From Iningainema tapete BLCC-T55 (lineage in GTDB: Bacteria; Cyanobacteriota; Cyanobacteriia; Cyanobacteriales; Nostocaceae), in NCBI RefSeq assembly GCF_014698965.1, contig NZ_JACXAE010000109.1:1-64000 (forward strand): 64,000 bases of DNA, in the 5' to 3' direction. The notes beneath the pieces were generated by a model, which was not told where the DNA came from, ran no database searches, and saw only the letters and a list, made by a program, of their open reading frames with translations. The position numbers and the translations under genes are program-made. Shown here one piece after another: positions 26,130 to 35,673 of the stretch (position 1 is the stretch's first letter; every line of letters starts with the position of its first letter).

Positions 26130-27284
26130 TCACTCCCTTTGTCCACTTTGACGCTCAGTTCTCATGGCTTGAACAAACTGCTCAAACAGGTAATCAGCGT
26201 CGTGGGGTCCAGGACTAGCCTCTGGGTGATATTGTACAGAAAACACAGGCAGGGACTTGTGACGTACCCCAGCTACTGTGCGATCGTTTAAGTTGAGGTG
26301 GCTAATTTCTACAATACTAGCTGGTATTGATTCTGCGTCAATGGCAAAACCGTGATTTTGGCTCGTAATCTCTATTTTTTGTTGTAAACCAGCTGGTTGA
26401 TTTAAACCACGATGACCAAATTTGAGCTTAAAAGTTTCTGCTCCCAGTGCATGTCCCAATATTTGGTGTCCCATACAAATGCCAAACATGGGTTTTTCTG
26501 CTAAAAGCAGCGCTTTGGTAGTTTCAATTCCTTTTGTTACAGTAGCTGGATCGCCAGGTCCATTGGAAAGAAAGATTCCATCTGGATTGAGCGCCAAAAT
26601 TTCTTCGGGTTTAGTATCTGCTGGCACAACTATGACGCGACAACCATGACTTGCTAATCGGCGCAAAATGTTGCGTTTTACACCAAAATCAATGGCTACC
26701 ACTGTGAATTCTGGTTCAGTACGCTTGTTTGTGTTAAATTCCCAATTTGGCTCTGTAGGATGAAACCATTCATAAACGGTTGGGGTAGTTACTTCGCCAA
26801 CTAAATTTAATCCACTCATACTAGGAGCTGCTTGAACAAGCTCTAGTAACTCAGCTTCATCAAGAATGGTTGTAGAAATGCCACCGTTCATTGCTCCATG
26901 AGAACGGAGTTTCCGGGTGAGCGATCGCGTATCTATCCCATATATACCCGGTATTTCGTGCTGTCTGAGGTAGTCTGATAAGGTTTGTGTTGTGCGCCAG
27001 TTGCTTGGGCGAGTACAAATATTTCTGGCGATCGCTCCCTTGACTTGGGGTCTTTCTGATTCCTCATCTTCTGGATTGACGCCAGTATTCCCCAACTCAG
27101 GATAAGTAAAAATCACTATCTGACCACAGTAACTGGGATCTGTCAGCACTTCTTGATATCCAGTCATTCCAGTGTTAAATACCACTTCTCCAATGGTTGT
27201 TCCCGTGGCACCAAAAGACCAACCTCGATAACTAGTTCCATCTTCTAGAACTAACAGAGCTGGGATTGCGTCAACAACAGGCAT
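26130..27284 (-). CDS. carA: carbamoyl-phosphate synthase small subunit
   Basis: The 384-residue glutamine amidotransferase subunit that supplies ammonia to CarB for carbamoyl phosphate, feeding arginine and pyrimidine synthesis. The N-terminal CarA domain begins [20 protein letters not shown]. The class I amidotransferase domain carries the nucleophile elbow [11 protein letters not shown] (Cys near 270), the loop SNGPGDP, and the His/Glu pair in [14 protein letters not shown]. All catalytic residues appear present. The length is usual for the family. It is upstream of the STAS gene on the same strand; carB is not in the window, as is common in cyanobacteria. Confidence 0.97.
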   Translation of the reverse strand: MPVVDAIPALLVLEDGTSYRGWSFGATGTTIGEVVFNTGMTGYQEVLTDPSYCGQIVIFTYPELGNTGVNPEDEESERPQVKGAIARNICTRPSNWRTTQTLSDYLRQHEIPGIYGIDTRSLTRKLRSHGAMNGGISTTILDEAELLELVQAAPSMSGLNLVGEVTTPTVYEWFHPTEPNWEFNTNKRTEPEFTVVAIDFGVKRNILRRLASHGCRVIVVPADTKPEEILALNPDGIFLSNGPGDPATVTKGIETTKALLLAEKPMFGICMGHQILGHALGAETFKLKFGHRGLNQPAGLQQKIEITSQNHGFAIDAESIPASIVEISHLNLNDRTVAGVRHKSLPVFSVQYHPEASPGPHDADYLFEQFVQAMRTERQSGQRE

Positions 27285-27513
27285 AAGTTTTGCATTGTAA
27301 CAATATTCAGTTCTTGAGATCTGGCAATTGGGAATTGTCTTTTCTCATTATGCACTCTACTGTGAAAACTAATTATGCCATGAGTTAGTTGTCGGCGTGA
27401 GATCAGCGGTAAAGTTAATTAAAAATTTAGCAAAAATCTCACCAATCTTTAATCAAGTTTGAATAGAGATGGCTTTATCTGCTGGAAAAAGAAGAGTAAT
27501 ATAATAAGTAATT

Positions 27514-28509
27514 ATGCTAAATTCCTATCTATCCCGTGTACCGCTAATTGTTCTATCAACTACGGTCGCTATTTTTACTGTTGCCTGTAATCAAGAAAAA
27601 CAGATTACAGCCACTGTTACTCATCAACAGTCTACACCAGTAGCAACAACCTCTAACTCAGCTAGTCCCACACCTGAGGCAACACCACAGTTAGATATTG
27701 ATCCAAGTTCTTATGAAAATGGCTTAGATAAAGCAGCAGGGGCAGTTAGTATCAGCAAATCAGCTTATTCGACAGAAGATTGGCAATTAGTAGTCAGCCA
27801 GTATCAAAATGCGATCGCATTTATGAAACAGGTAAAAGCTGACAATATTTACTTTGCCAACGCGCAAAAAAAAATCAAAGAATACCAACGCCAAATTAAG
27901 TATGCCAAACGTCAAGCTACTCGTCTAGTTAAGGTCACACCACCACAAGAACTAGAACCAGTGGTAGTAGCAGTTCCCCAACCATCTCCAACCATTGCCC
28001 CATCCGTACAACCAAAAGTAGATTGTAATGATATTACTCAAAGAACCAACAACCGTCAATGTCCTTCATTATTAGCAAAAAGAAAACAGTCAGTACCAAT
28101 ACCTGTACCTCCACCAGAGTTTCTCACTCAGCAACCACAAGTATTTACAGTTCCCATTAAACGACGTGTTGGTGGTACACCAATTATCGAAGTTACCTTC
28201 AATGGGATCGAACGCTTCGAGATGATTGTGGATACGGGAGCTAGTGGTACAGTCATTACTCAAGAAATGGCAAGTATTTTGGCTGTTACTCCCGTGGGCA
28301 AAGCCAAGGCAAACACAGCTAGCTCTAAAGCAGTGGAATTTCAAATCGGTTATGTCAATTCTGTGGAAGTCGGTGGACTAACGGTGAATCAACTAGCAGT
28401 GGCGATCGCCGGAGCAGAACTAGACACAGGCTTGCTCGGACACGACTTTTTTGGTAAATATGACATTACCATCAAGCGTGACGTTGTAGAATTTCGTCCC
28501 CAATCCTAG
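27514..28509 (+). CDS. lipoprotein with retropepsin-like aspartic protease domain
   Basis: A 331-residue predicted lipoprotein. The signal peptide ends in a lipobox (FTVAC, Cys25), followed by a Ser/Thr/Pro-rich linker, a helical stretch with repeated basic residues (AQKKIKEYQRQIKYAKRQA) and a C-terminal retropepsin-like domain. That domain has VDTGASGTVIT (about 240-250), the aspartate and the DTGA signature, then LLGHDFFGKYDITI. Retropepsin-like proteases work as dimers, each giving one aspartate. It is probably anchored in the periplasm or outer membrane. No neighbour suggests a substrate; it is separated by 143 bases from the histidine kinase gene. Confidence 0.85.
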   Translation: MLNSYLSRVPLIVLSTTVAIFTVACNQEKQITATVTHQQSTPVATTSNSASPTPEATPQLDIDPSSYENGLDKAAGAVSISKSAYSTEDWQLVVSQYQNAIAFMKQVKADNIYFANAQKKIKEYQRQIKYAKRQATRLVKVTPPQELEPVVVAVPQPSPTIAPSVQPKVDCNDITQRTNNRQCPSLLAKRKQSVPIPVPPPEFLTQQPQVFTVPIKRRVGGTPIIEVTFNGIERFEMIVDTGASGTVITQEMASILAVTPVGKAKANTASSKAVEFQIGYVNSVEVGGLTVNQLAVAIAGAELDTGLLGHDFFGKYDITIKRDVVEFRPQS

Positions 28510-28667
28510 TAATTTCAGTATTTTTACTCTAGTTTTTATGAGCTAAAAAAACTACTAAAGTATGGTGGATAATGCTTACCAAAACCCATTGGAGGTGGGC
28601 TGAATACACTAACATCAAATTGTTTAGCTGTAAAAATTAGATCTTAAAGCAATTGCTAGGTGAAACA

Positions 28668-29951
28668 ATGCAACAAAGCGAGGAGTTTTTTCAAATATCG
28701 TTAGAAATGCTTTGTATAGCCGATGGCGATGGTTACTTCCAGCAACTGAACCCAGCTTGGGAAGAAACTCTGGGATGGAGTTTATCAGAACTCAAAGCTT
28801 CACCCTTCATTGAATTTGTTCATCCAGATGATCGCCTTGACACCCTTGCTGAAGTCCAAAAAATGTCAGTTGGTGCTGACTCCATTTCTTTTACAAACCG
28901 TTACCGCTGTAAAGACGGTTCCTATAAATGGTTATTATGGAAATCGAAAACAGTACTCAATAAAAATTTAATTTATGCTGTAGCTCGTGATATCAGTGAT
29001 CTCAAACAAACACAAGAAACTTTACATCAAACAGCACAAACTGCGACAAAGCAAGCACAACAATTAGAAGAAATTATCCGCGAACTCAAAGAAACTCAAT
29101 CTCAACTCATTCAAACTGAAAAGATGTCTTCTTTAGGGCAGTTAGTTGCAGGTATTGCTCATGAAATTAATAATCCAGTTAATTTTATCCACGGAAATAT
29201 CACTCACGCCAGTGAATATACTCAAGATTTACTGCGTCTGCTTCAACTTTATCAGCAGCACCATTCTACAACTGTACCAGAAATTGAACAAGAAATCGAG
29301 GCGATCGATTTGGAGTTTGTTAGTCAAGATTTGCCTAAACTCTTGAATTCTATGAAGATGGGAACTGAACGCATTCGTCAGATTGTCCTATCTTTACGCA
29401 ACTTCTCTCGCCTAGATGAAGCTGAAATGAAGGCAGTTGATATTCATGAAGGCATTGACAACACTTTACTGTTGTTACAGCAGCAACTCAAAGCTAAACC
29501 AGGACATCCAGAAATTCAGGTAATTAAAGAGTACGGTAACTTGCCACTAGTTGAGTGTTACGCTGGACAGCTAAATCAAGTTTTTATGAATTTGTTGACT
29601 AATGCAATTGATGCGCTCAAAGAATCACTAGTCATTGATCATTTGTCATTAAATTTTCAACAAAGTATAAATGATCATCCCCAGATTATTATTCGCACTT
29701 CAGTAAAAAACAATGATGTGATTATTCGCATCGCTGATAATGGTCCTGGTATAAAAGAAGAAGTACAAAAACACCTATTCGATCCCTTCTTCACTACAAA
29801 ACCAATAGGTAAAGGCACTGGTATGGGATTATCTATTAGTTACAAAATTGTTGTAGAAAAACATCAAGGAAAATTGTATTGCATTTCAGTACCTGGACAA
29901 GGATCTGAGTTTGTGGTAAGTATTCCACTGCAACAAAATATTGGTACTTAG
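28668..29951 (+). CDS. PAS-domain sensor histidine kinase
   Basis: A 427-residue soluble two-component sensor. An N-terminal PAS domain (FQISLEMLCIADGDGYFQQ..., HPDDR, ending VARDISDLKQ) is followed by a coiled-coil linker, the phosphoacceptor box AGIAHEINNPVNFIHGN (His165) and an HATPase domain with N-box NQVFMNLLTNAIDAL, G1 DNGPGI and G2 GKGTGMGLSI. There are no membrane segments, so the signal is cytoplasmic. ATG 28668 is preferred over TTG 28653. No response regulator gene is adjacent; the phoD gene begins 116 bases downstream. Confidence 0.93.
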   Translation: MQQSEEFFQISLEMLCIADGDGYFQQLNPAWEETLGWSLSELKASPFIEFVHPDDRLDTLAEVQKMSVGADSISFTNRYRCKDGSYKWLLWKSKTVLNKNLIYAVARDISDLKQTQETLHQTAQTATKQAQQLEEIIRELKETQSQLIQTEKMSSLGQLVAGIAHEINNPVNFIHGNITHASEYTQDLLRLLQLYQQHHSTTVPEIEQEIEAIDLEFVSQDLPKLLNSMKMGTERIRQIVLSLRNFSRLDEAEMKAVDIHEGIDNTLLLLQQQLKAKPGHPEIQVIKEYGNLPLVECYAGQLNQVFMNLLTNAIDALKESLVIDHLSLNFQQSINDHPQIIIRTSVKNNDVIIRIADNGPGIKEEVQKHLFDPFFTTKPIGKGTGMGLSISYKIVVEKHQGKLYCISVPGQGSEFVVSIPLQQNIGT

Positions 29952-29980
29952 TTTTAACGTTACCTTAATGCCTATTTGAT
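29952..29980 (+). promoter_or_regulatory. possible Pho box upstream of phoD-like gene
   Basis: Three similar heptamers, TTTTAAC, CCTTAAT and ATTTGAT, are spaced exactly 11 bases apart at 29952, 29963 and 29974. This fits the direct-repeat spacing bound by PhoB-type regulators, which in cyanobacteria recognise CTTAACC-like units. It lies about 90 bases upstream of the alkaline phosphatase start. The third unit is weak, so this is a suggestion only. Confidence 0.35.
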
Positions 29981-30067
29981 CATACATTGGTAAATTTTTA
30001 TTGCGTAGTTGAGCAAGCTGGATTTGGATTAAATGCCAACTGCGTCAACATTTCAATAGGGGTGTTT

Positions 30068-31654
30068 ATGAACACACATTTTGATCGCTTGCTATTAAAG
30101 AAGTGCAACCGACGGAATATCTTGCTGGGTGCAGGATTCTTTACAGGTTTAGCCGTTGCTAGCCAATGGCGTTCAGTATTAGCACAACCAAAGTTTTCCG
30201 CCTATCCATTCAGTCTTGGTGTCACTTCTGGCGATCCGCTTCCAGATAGTGTCATATTATGGACAAGACTAGCGCCCGATCCACTTAATGGCGGTGGAAT
30301 GCCATCAGAGAATGTGCCAGTACAATGGCAAGTTGCTCTAGATGAGAAAATGAGCAAAGTGGTGTTGCGCGGGGAAGTCATGGCAACGCCTGAATTGGGA
30401 CACTCTGTACACGTGAATGTCGGCGGATTACAGCCTGAGCGATGGTACTGGTATCAATTTAAAGTAGGTAATGAAACGAGCCCAATTGGGCGTACTCGCA
30501 CAGCACCGGCATCAGGAAAATTAGCCAAACAGTTCCGCTTTGCTTTTGCCTCATGCCAAAACTACGAGCAAGGCTACTTTGCTGCATACAAACGCATGGC
30601 AGAAGAAGATCTCGACCTTGTTGTTCACCTCGGTGATTATATCTACGAAGGGGCAGCACAAGCTAATCAAATTAGGCAGCATAACGGACCAGAACCAGTT
30701 ACTCTCGAAGAGTACCGCAATCGCTATGCTTTATACAAGAGTGACTCAGATTTACAAGCAGTACATGCTGCTTTCCCTTGGATTGTAACTTGGGACGATC
30801 ACGAAGTTGATAATAACTGGGCGGCTGACATTCCTCAAGATCCACAACTACAATCACGGGAACAGTTCTTGGCACGGCGTGCGGCTGCCTTCCAAGCTTA
30901 CTATGAAAACATGCCTCTGCGTGAATCTTCCATACCTAGAGGCTCTAGCTTACAGCTATATCGGCGTCTTCGTTTCGGAAATCTGGTAGAATTCAATGTG
31001 TTAGATACTAGGCAGTATCGCACTGACCAACCTTGTGATGATGGTATCAAGCCACGCTGCCCAGAAGCTCTTGATCCCAGTGCTACTTTAACTGGTTCTG
31101 AACAAGAAAATTGGCTATTTAGGGGTTTAGATCGTTCTCGTGCAGTATGGAATGTCATCGCTCAGCAAGTTGTGTTTGCTCAGCACGATTGGACTGCAGG
31201 TGAAGATTCAGCTTTCAATGTTGATGCTTGGGATGGTTATGTAGCAAATCGATCGCGCATCCTCAATTTCCTCGCTCGACGCAAGCCATCGAACCCAGTT
31301 GTACTTACTGGTGATACCCATTCTAACTGGGTAAATGACCTGAAAGCTGACTTTAACCAGCCAAATTCTGCTACTGTAGGCACGGAATTTGTCGGGACGT
31401 CGATTACCTCTAATTTTACAGCGAGCGATCGCATTGAAGCTGCCTTACCAGAAAGCCCCTGGGTGAAGTACTTCAACGGTAGACAGCGCGGCTATGTTGT
31501 CTGCGACTTGAACCCACAGCGATGGCGTACTGACTACCGACTACTAGCTCCATCACCACCAACTGGGGCAACAGTCAGCGATCCTAACGCACCAATTACT
31601 ACCACCGTCTCCTTCGAGCTACCAAATCGCGGCGTCGTGCAACGAGTATCTTAA
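30068..31654 (+). CDS. phoD: PhoD-like alkaline phosphatase, Tat-exported
   Basis: A 528-residue metallo-phosphatase/phosphodiesterase of the PhoD family, which frees phosphate from organic esters outside the cytoplasm using Fe and Ca. The N-terminus carries a twin-arginine signal (NRRNILLGAGFFTGLAVA) ending near SVLAQ. The N-terminal PhoD domain (GVTSGDPLPDSVILWTRLAP) and catalytic stretches FAFASCQNYEQGYF, VVHLGDYIYEG, TWDDHEVDNNW and VLTGDTHSNWV are all present. Start ATG 30068 follows AGGGGTG. A possible Pho box lies upstream. The stop codon abuts a family B palindrome. PhoD versus a related phosphodiesterase cannot be separated by eye. Confidence 0.92.
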   Translation: MNTHFDRLLLKKCNRRNILLGAGFFTGLAVASQWRSVLAQPKFSAYPFSLGVTSGDPLPDSVILWTRLAPDPLNGGGMPSENVPVQWQVALDEKMSKVVLRGEVMATPELGHSVHVNVGGLQPERWYWYQFKVGNETSPIGRTRTAPASGKLAKQFRFAFASCQNYEQGYFAAYKRMAEEDLDLVVHLGDYIYEGAAQANQIRQHNGPEPVTLEEYRNRYALYKSDSDLQAVHAAFPWIVTWDDHEVDNNWAADIPQDPQLQSREQFLARRAAAFQAYYENMPLRESSIPRGSSLQLYRRLRFGNLVEFNVLDTRQYRTDQPCDDGIKPRCPEALDPSATLTGSEQENWLFRGLDRSRAVWNVIAQQVVFAQHDWTAGEDSAFNVDAWDGYVANRSRILNFLARRKPSNPVVLTGDTHSNWVNDLKADFNQPNSATVGTEFVGTSITSNFTASDRIEAALPESPWVKYFNGRQRGYVVCDLNPQRWRTDYRLLAPSPPTGATVSDPNAPITTTVSFELPNRGVVQRVS

Positions 31655-31686
31655 GATACCCGACTTCTTAAAAAAGTCGGGTATCT
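31654..31686. repeat. palindromic repeat, family B, at phoD stop
   Basis: AGATACCCGACTT facing AAGTCGGGTATCT with an A-rich centre, starting at the last base of the phoD stop codon. It may serve as a terminator. Confidence 0.9.
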
Positions 31687-31700
31687 CAGTTTTCCCCTCG

Positions 31701-31745
31701 TTCCCAGTCTCCGACTGGGAATGCCTACTTAGAGGCTCCGCCTCT
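31701..31745. repeat. double-hairpin repeat (TTCCCAGTC...GACTGGGAA)
   Basis: Two adjacent small palindromes, TTCCCAGTCTCCGACTGGGAA (31701-31721) and AGAGGCTCCGCCTCT (31731-31745). I recall this composite as a common dispersed repeat in Nostoc-type genomes. It ends at the stop codon of the minus-strand TAXI gene and begins 14 bases after the family B palindrome. Confidence 0.8.
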
Positions 31746-33250
31746 TAAGTGGGGCGATGATCGCTTTTTGGCATGAGTGTCATGAGGGATATAAGAGTGA
31801 GTTCCATGAGTTCGGCGTATGCTTCTATGTCAATTTGATCTGATAGCAGCATTTCTCGGTATCGCTGTTTGATTTGACTGAGCTTTTGTAAGGCAGTTTC
31901 TGGATCTTGTTGCAATGTTGCTTGCCAATCATCTAGTAGTAGGAGGGTATCCATGACAAATTTTTTGCGTTGTTGTTCGAGGATTTTACGGCATTGATCG
32001 GCAAAGGTTTGTGTTTTTTGGCGTATTTGCTCGTATACTTCTGTTGTTACGGCTCCGTCTATGAACATGAGTCGATGTTCTTGACTTAAGTCTTCGATTC
32101 CTGTTAATGCTTGTTGTGCATGATCTGGTAGTAACCATCGCAGTTCGCTGATTCTGTTGGCGGTTGTCGTCAATACTTTTTTTGATCTTTGTCTACGCCA
32201 CTGTTGCAATAGTAATCCGACAAAACTAGTTGTCCCGAAGATGAAAACTCCTGCTTGTAAGTCGTTGTTTTGTTCCCAGTAGTGAATGAGTCCCGCACGG
32301 GGATCGCCTTTTTCAAAAACTTGTTCTGCTGCTGGGTGAATATAGAATAGTCCTTTTCGTAAAAGTAATGCCGCGTCTTGGTTTTGTAGTTCTGGATAAA
32401 ATTGAGAATAGGTACGGGCAGTAGAGAGAATTGACCAAGTGACCAACCCAACTTTATACTGATTCATGTTGGGACGAGTGACTAAAACGGTTGCAGTGGA
32501 GAGAGTTGGTACTTCTTGCTCTGGAATGGGTGGGCGCGACATGTAGGTTCCAGTAGGTAGGGTGGCTGATTGGTAGGAACCGGGATCGAGTACAGTTAAG
32601 TTGTTCACTAATGCAGTTTGGATTGGAAGCAGCGTCAAACTGGGGTTTTGCATAAATTGTTCCCGCAGCTTTTTACTTGCACCCAGACTTCCTACATAGA
32701 TAACTGCATCTACTTGCTGATTTAGCAGTTTGTTGAATGCTTGATCAAAATCAGAAGTATCCTGTTGAATGTTTAAGTTATCTGCTTTAATTAACTGGTT
32801 AGCAGTGTAGTTCATTCCACTACCACTAGTGCCAACAGCAACTCGCTTAGATTGAAGATCGGCAAAGGTTTTTAAGCTAGAATCTTTGGGTACAATGACG
32901 TGAACATATTCGTTTGCCAATGTTGCAACTGCTTGGACTTTTCCTTGGCGCATTGCTTGATTTGCAACATCTAACTGTACGATCGCGAAATCTACCTTGC
33001 CCTCAAGTAGGCGTTCAAGGTTTTGCTGGGAACCGAGTGACTCAATATTGCGCACCGAGAGTCTCACCGTGGTGCTAGTATTACCTATCTGATCTCCCAA
33101 ACGGTTATAGTATCCATCCGCGATACCACTGGATAGGGTAACGGTATTTTGGTTATTACTGCAACTGCCTAAAATAAATAACAAAATTCCTGCTGCTACA
33201 ACTAACAGAAGGAAACGGTTTTTGGGTGAAGGAAATGGTAGACTACCCAC
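31745..33250 (-). CDS. TAXI-type solute-binding receptor with membrane anchor and cytoplasmic helical tail
   Basis: A 501-residue protein. Residues 1-30 are a lipoprotein or membrane signal ending in LGSC. Residues ~36-310 match TAXI-family TRAP-transporter binding proteins (SSGIADGYYNRLGDQI, VDFAIVQLDVA, KRVAVGTSGSGMNYTANQLI, DAVIYVGSL). A membrane helix follows at 333-349, then a basic WRRQRSKK stop-transfer and ~150 residues of cytoplasmic helices. Ordinary TAXI proteins are free periplasmic binders of ~320 residues next to a TRAP permease; here no permease is present and the tail is extra. This points to ligand sensing across the membrane, which is inference. Confidence 0.75.
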   Translation of the reverse strand: MGSLPFPSPKNRFLLLVVAAGILLFILGSCSNNQNTVTLSSGIADGYYNRLGDQIGNTSTTVRLSVRNIESLGSQQNLERLLEGKVDFAIVQLDVANQAMRQGKVQAVATLANEYVHVIVPKDSSLKTFADLQSKRVAVGTSGSGMNYTANQLIKADNLNIQQDTSDFDQAFNKLLNQQVDAVIYVGSLGASKKLREQFMQNPSLTLLPIQTALVNNLTVLDPGSYQSATLPTGTYMSRPPIPEQEVPTLSTATVLVTRPNMNQYKVGLVTWSILSTARTYSQFYPELQNQDAALLLRKGLFYIHPAAEQVFEKGDPRAGLIHYWEQNNDLQAGVFIFGTTSFVGLLLQQWRRQRSKKVLTTTANRISELRWLLPDHAQQALTGIEDLSQEHRLMFIDGAVTTEVYEQIRQKTQTFADQCRKILEQQRKKFVMDTLLLLDDWQATLQQDPETALQKLSQIKQRYREMLLSDQIDIEAYAELMELTLISLMTLMPKSDHRPT

Positions 33251-33315
33251 ACGATTGAAATAATTTTTACAGCAGATAATCTATGCTATCAAATTTAGAG
33301 GGTGGCGATCATTAT

Positions 33316-33344
33316 GTAGAGACGTTCCGGCGGAACGTCTCTAC
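33316..33344. repeat. palindromic repeat, family A
   Basis: GTAGAGACGTTCCGG followed by its complement, a near-perfect 29-bp palindrome, between the TAXI gene promoter and the SDR stop. Confidence 0.92.
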
Positions 33345-33383
33345 AAACATTGGTTGTGTACGTTTAATTTCTGGGGCGGTAGA

Positions 33384-34166
33384 TTACGCTTTGAGCAAAG
33401 ACTCCGCGCCATCAATCCAAACTTCTGTACCAGTGATGTGGCTGGAAGCGTCTGATGCTAGAAATAGCACTAATTGTGCTACTTGTTCTGATGATCCTGG
33501 TTTGCCGTCGGTTAAGGGAATTTTTCCTTCAGGAAACTCCACTGGTTCTTGAACGTGTTCTAAATCCCGTTTTTGTGTATTTTCATCTATATTTGTCTCA
33601 ATTGCACCAGGACAAATTACATTCACACGAATTCGGTTTTTAGCAAGTTCCAAAGCAACCATTTTTGTGAAAGCTACTTGTGCCGCTTTTGAGCAAGAAT
33701 AAGCAGTCGCACCAGTATTACTAAATATACGTGTGCCATTAACTGAGGAAGTAATAATCACAGAACCACCTTGCTTTTTTAAGTAAGGCACAGCATATTT
33801 AACTGTGAGAAATGTTCCTTTCAGATTAACGTTGATTGTTTTATCCCACTCTTGGGGTGTCAATTCATCAATCGGTGCCCATACACCATTAATGCCAGCG
33901 TTGGCAAAGACGATATCTAAGCGTCCCCATTTATCTATAATTTGCTCTACTGCTTGTTGCATTTCTTCTGGCACAGATATATCAGCTACCACTGGTATTG
34001 CTTCACCATTATCACTTTGAATTTGCGCAACGGTTTCCTCTAATTCTTCTTTTGTGCGTCCTAGTGCGCCAATTTTAGCACCTTCTTTAGCGAACAGCTT
34101 TGCAGTTGCCTTGGCAATTCCTGAACCTGCTCCGGTTATTAGTGCTACTTTACCTGAGAGTTGCAT
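33384..34166 (-). CDS. short-chain dehydrogenase/reductase
   Basis: A 260-residue classical SDR. The cofactor motif GAGSGIAKATA (12-22), the FANAGING segment, the catalytic serine in IITSSVNG (about 143) and YSCSK (Tyr/Lys, about 157-161) are all in order, with the C-terminal ITGTEVWIDGA closing the fold. It probably oxidises or reduces a hydroxyl/keto group with NAD(P)(H); the GRTKEE segment after beta2 leans to NADP but is not decisive. Divergent from the CdaR-type regulator gene, which may control it. Substrate unknown. Confidence 0.92.
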   Translation of the reverse strand: MQLSGKVALITGAGSGIAKATAKLFAKEGAKIGALGRTKEELEETVAQIQSDNGEAIPVVADISVPEEMQQAVEQIIDKWGRLDIVFANAGINGVWAPIDELTPQEWDKTINVNLKGTFLTVKYAVPYLKKQGGSVIITSSVNGTRIFSNTGATAYSCSKAAQVAFTKMVALELAKNRIRVNVICPGAIETNIDENTQKRDLEHVQEPVEFPEGKIPLTDGKPGSSEQVAQLVLFLASDASSHITGTEVWIDGAESLLKA

Positions 34167-34354
34167 AAATGTTTTTACATGACTATACTGCTAGCTGTTT
34201 TACATAAAGCTAAGCAAATAAACATACCGCTACTGGCAGAATATTTTTATCCGTTAAATTATGTAAATAATGAGTAGTATAAATACATTTTTTTCTGACT
34301 CAAAATATTTCTTTAGCTCAGTATTTAAACGACTCGGCTATACCGTAAGAGTGA

Positions 34355-34398
34355 TGACTTATGCACGAAATGTCTTTCATACTGCATTCGATAAGTCA
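34355..34398. promoter_or_regulatory. inverted repeat in SDR/regulator intergenic region
   Basis: TGACTTAT-GCA-CGAAATG at 34355-34372 faces CATTCGATAAGTCA at 34385-34398; the shared parts are TGACTTAT and CGA-ATG. It lies 29 bases upstream of the regulator gene start and could be an autoregulatory operator. Weak evidence. Confidence 0.3.
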
Positions 34399-34426
34399 GC
34401 AATAGCGAACCATTGGATACTAATAG

Positions 34427-35638
34427 ATGACAGTGTTAACTACTACTGTACAATTTGAGCGAGTTGCCAAAATAGTTGCAGAACGAATGGCACAGCTGTT
34501 GTGTGCTACGGTTTTTGTAATCGATCAAAATTGGATAATTGTTGCTAGCAGCAACCCCAAGTTACTAGGACTTTCCTTCAACCGTGTCAGTAAAAAACTT
34601 ACCCTTGACTACTTAGAAGTACAATTAACTTTTGATACACAAATGGGAAAAGTAATTATTGGCAAACCAAACAATGGCGAGGAAATTTCTCCGCGTTTAG
34701 CACAGGTAATTGTAGAGTTAGTAGTTAATCAGACAGCGATGATTGATGAGTTGCCGAATCAACATCAGTTAAAGAATAAGTTTATCTACGATTTACTTCA
34801 CGGTTTGATTGAGGATGAGGCAACTGTTCTACGCCATAGCAAGCTTTTGGGTTTGGATTTAACACCTCCCCGTGCGGTGATTTTAATTGATGCTGCTGAT
34901 TACATTTTAGGTAATAGTGTTTCCAATAGTAACGTACAAAGCAAAAACGACTCTGTGTCTTCTCTAGAAACACAAGCACGACGTAGGGCTACTTTGGTGA
35001 TTGGTAGCGTTGTGAGCTTTTTTCATCTGCCTAATGATACAATTTGTGCTTATCTGGGTGATGGTGAAGTTGCGGTTCTGAAGGCGAGTGACACAAAAAA
35101 CTTAGGTTACTGGGCAAATTGTGGTGATGTACCAGAATGCAGTTCCTCTTGGGCAAATCTAACAGCACTAAAACGGGCAGCTTTTGAGTTAATGAGGGGA
35201 TTAGGTCGTGATACTGGTGCTTCAATTAGCGTTGGAATTGGTCGGTATCACCCAGGAATTAAGGGACTTGCTTCATCATACCAAGATGCACGGGCAGCTT
35301 TGTCTCTGGGTTGCCGCTTTGGCGATCGCAACCAAGTACATTGTTTAGATCAATTGGGAATTGCTGCTTTTATTGGTGTTTCTGATGAACAGACAAAAAT
35401 TGAATTAGCCACGTATCTACTCAGTCCCCTCAACCACGAGCCGGAATTGCTGACAACCTTAGATACTTTCTTTGCCCAAGACTGCTGCCCATCTTCCACC
35501 GCCAGTAAGTTATTAATTCATCGCAACACTCTGAGTTACCGATTAGATAAAATTACCTCACTCACTGGACTCGATCCTCGTTGCTTTGATGATGCAGTGC
35601 AAATTCGTTTAGCATTGCTGCTGCGTAAATTGCGTTAA
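34427..35638 (+). CDS. CdaR/PucR-type transcriptional regulator
   Basis: A 403-residue regulator of the sugar diacid regulator (CdaR/PucR) family. The N-terminal ~130 residues are a putative sensory domain (AERMAQLLCATVFVIDQNWIIV). The middle part contains the GGDEF-like DUF domain region around SISVGIGRYHPGIKGLASSYQDA. The C-terminal HTH_30 region reads SSTASKLLIHRNTLSYRLDKI then TGLDPRCFDDAVQIRLAL, the family signature. It is divergent from the SDR gene with 260 bases between, the classic layout for a regulator of its neighbour. The ligand is unknown. Confidence 0.88.
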   Translation: MTVLTTTVQFERVAKIVAERMAQLLCATVFVIDQNWIIVASSNPKLLGLSFNRVSKKLTLDYLEVQLTFDTQMGKVIIGKPNNGEEISPRLAQVIVELVVNQTAMIDELPNQHQLKNKFIYDLLHGLIEDEATVLRHSKLLGLDLTPPRAVILIDAADYILGNSVSNSNVQSKNDSVSSLETQARRRATLVIGSVVSFFHLPNDTICAYLGDGEVAVLKASDTKNLGYWANCGDVPECSSSWANLTALKRAAFELMRGLGRDTGASISVGIGRYHPGIKGLASSYQDARAALSLGCRFGDRNQVHCLDQLGIAAFIGVSDEQTKIELATYLLSPLNHEPELLTTLDTFFAQDCCPSSTASKLLIHRNTLSYRLDKITSLTGLDPRCFDDAVQIRLALLLRKLR

Positions 35639-35673
35639 AGCACAACGAGTTTTCGAGATATCACCACAAATCT

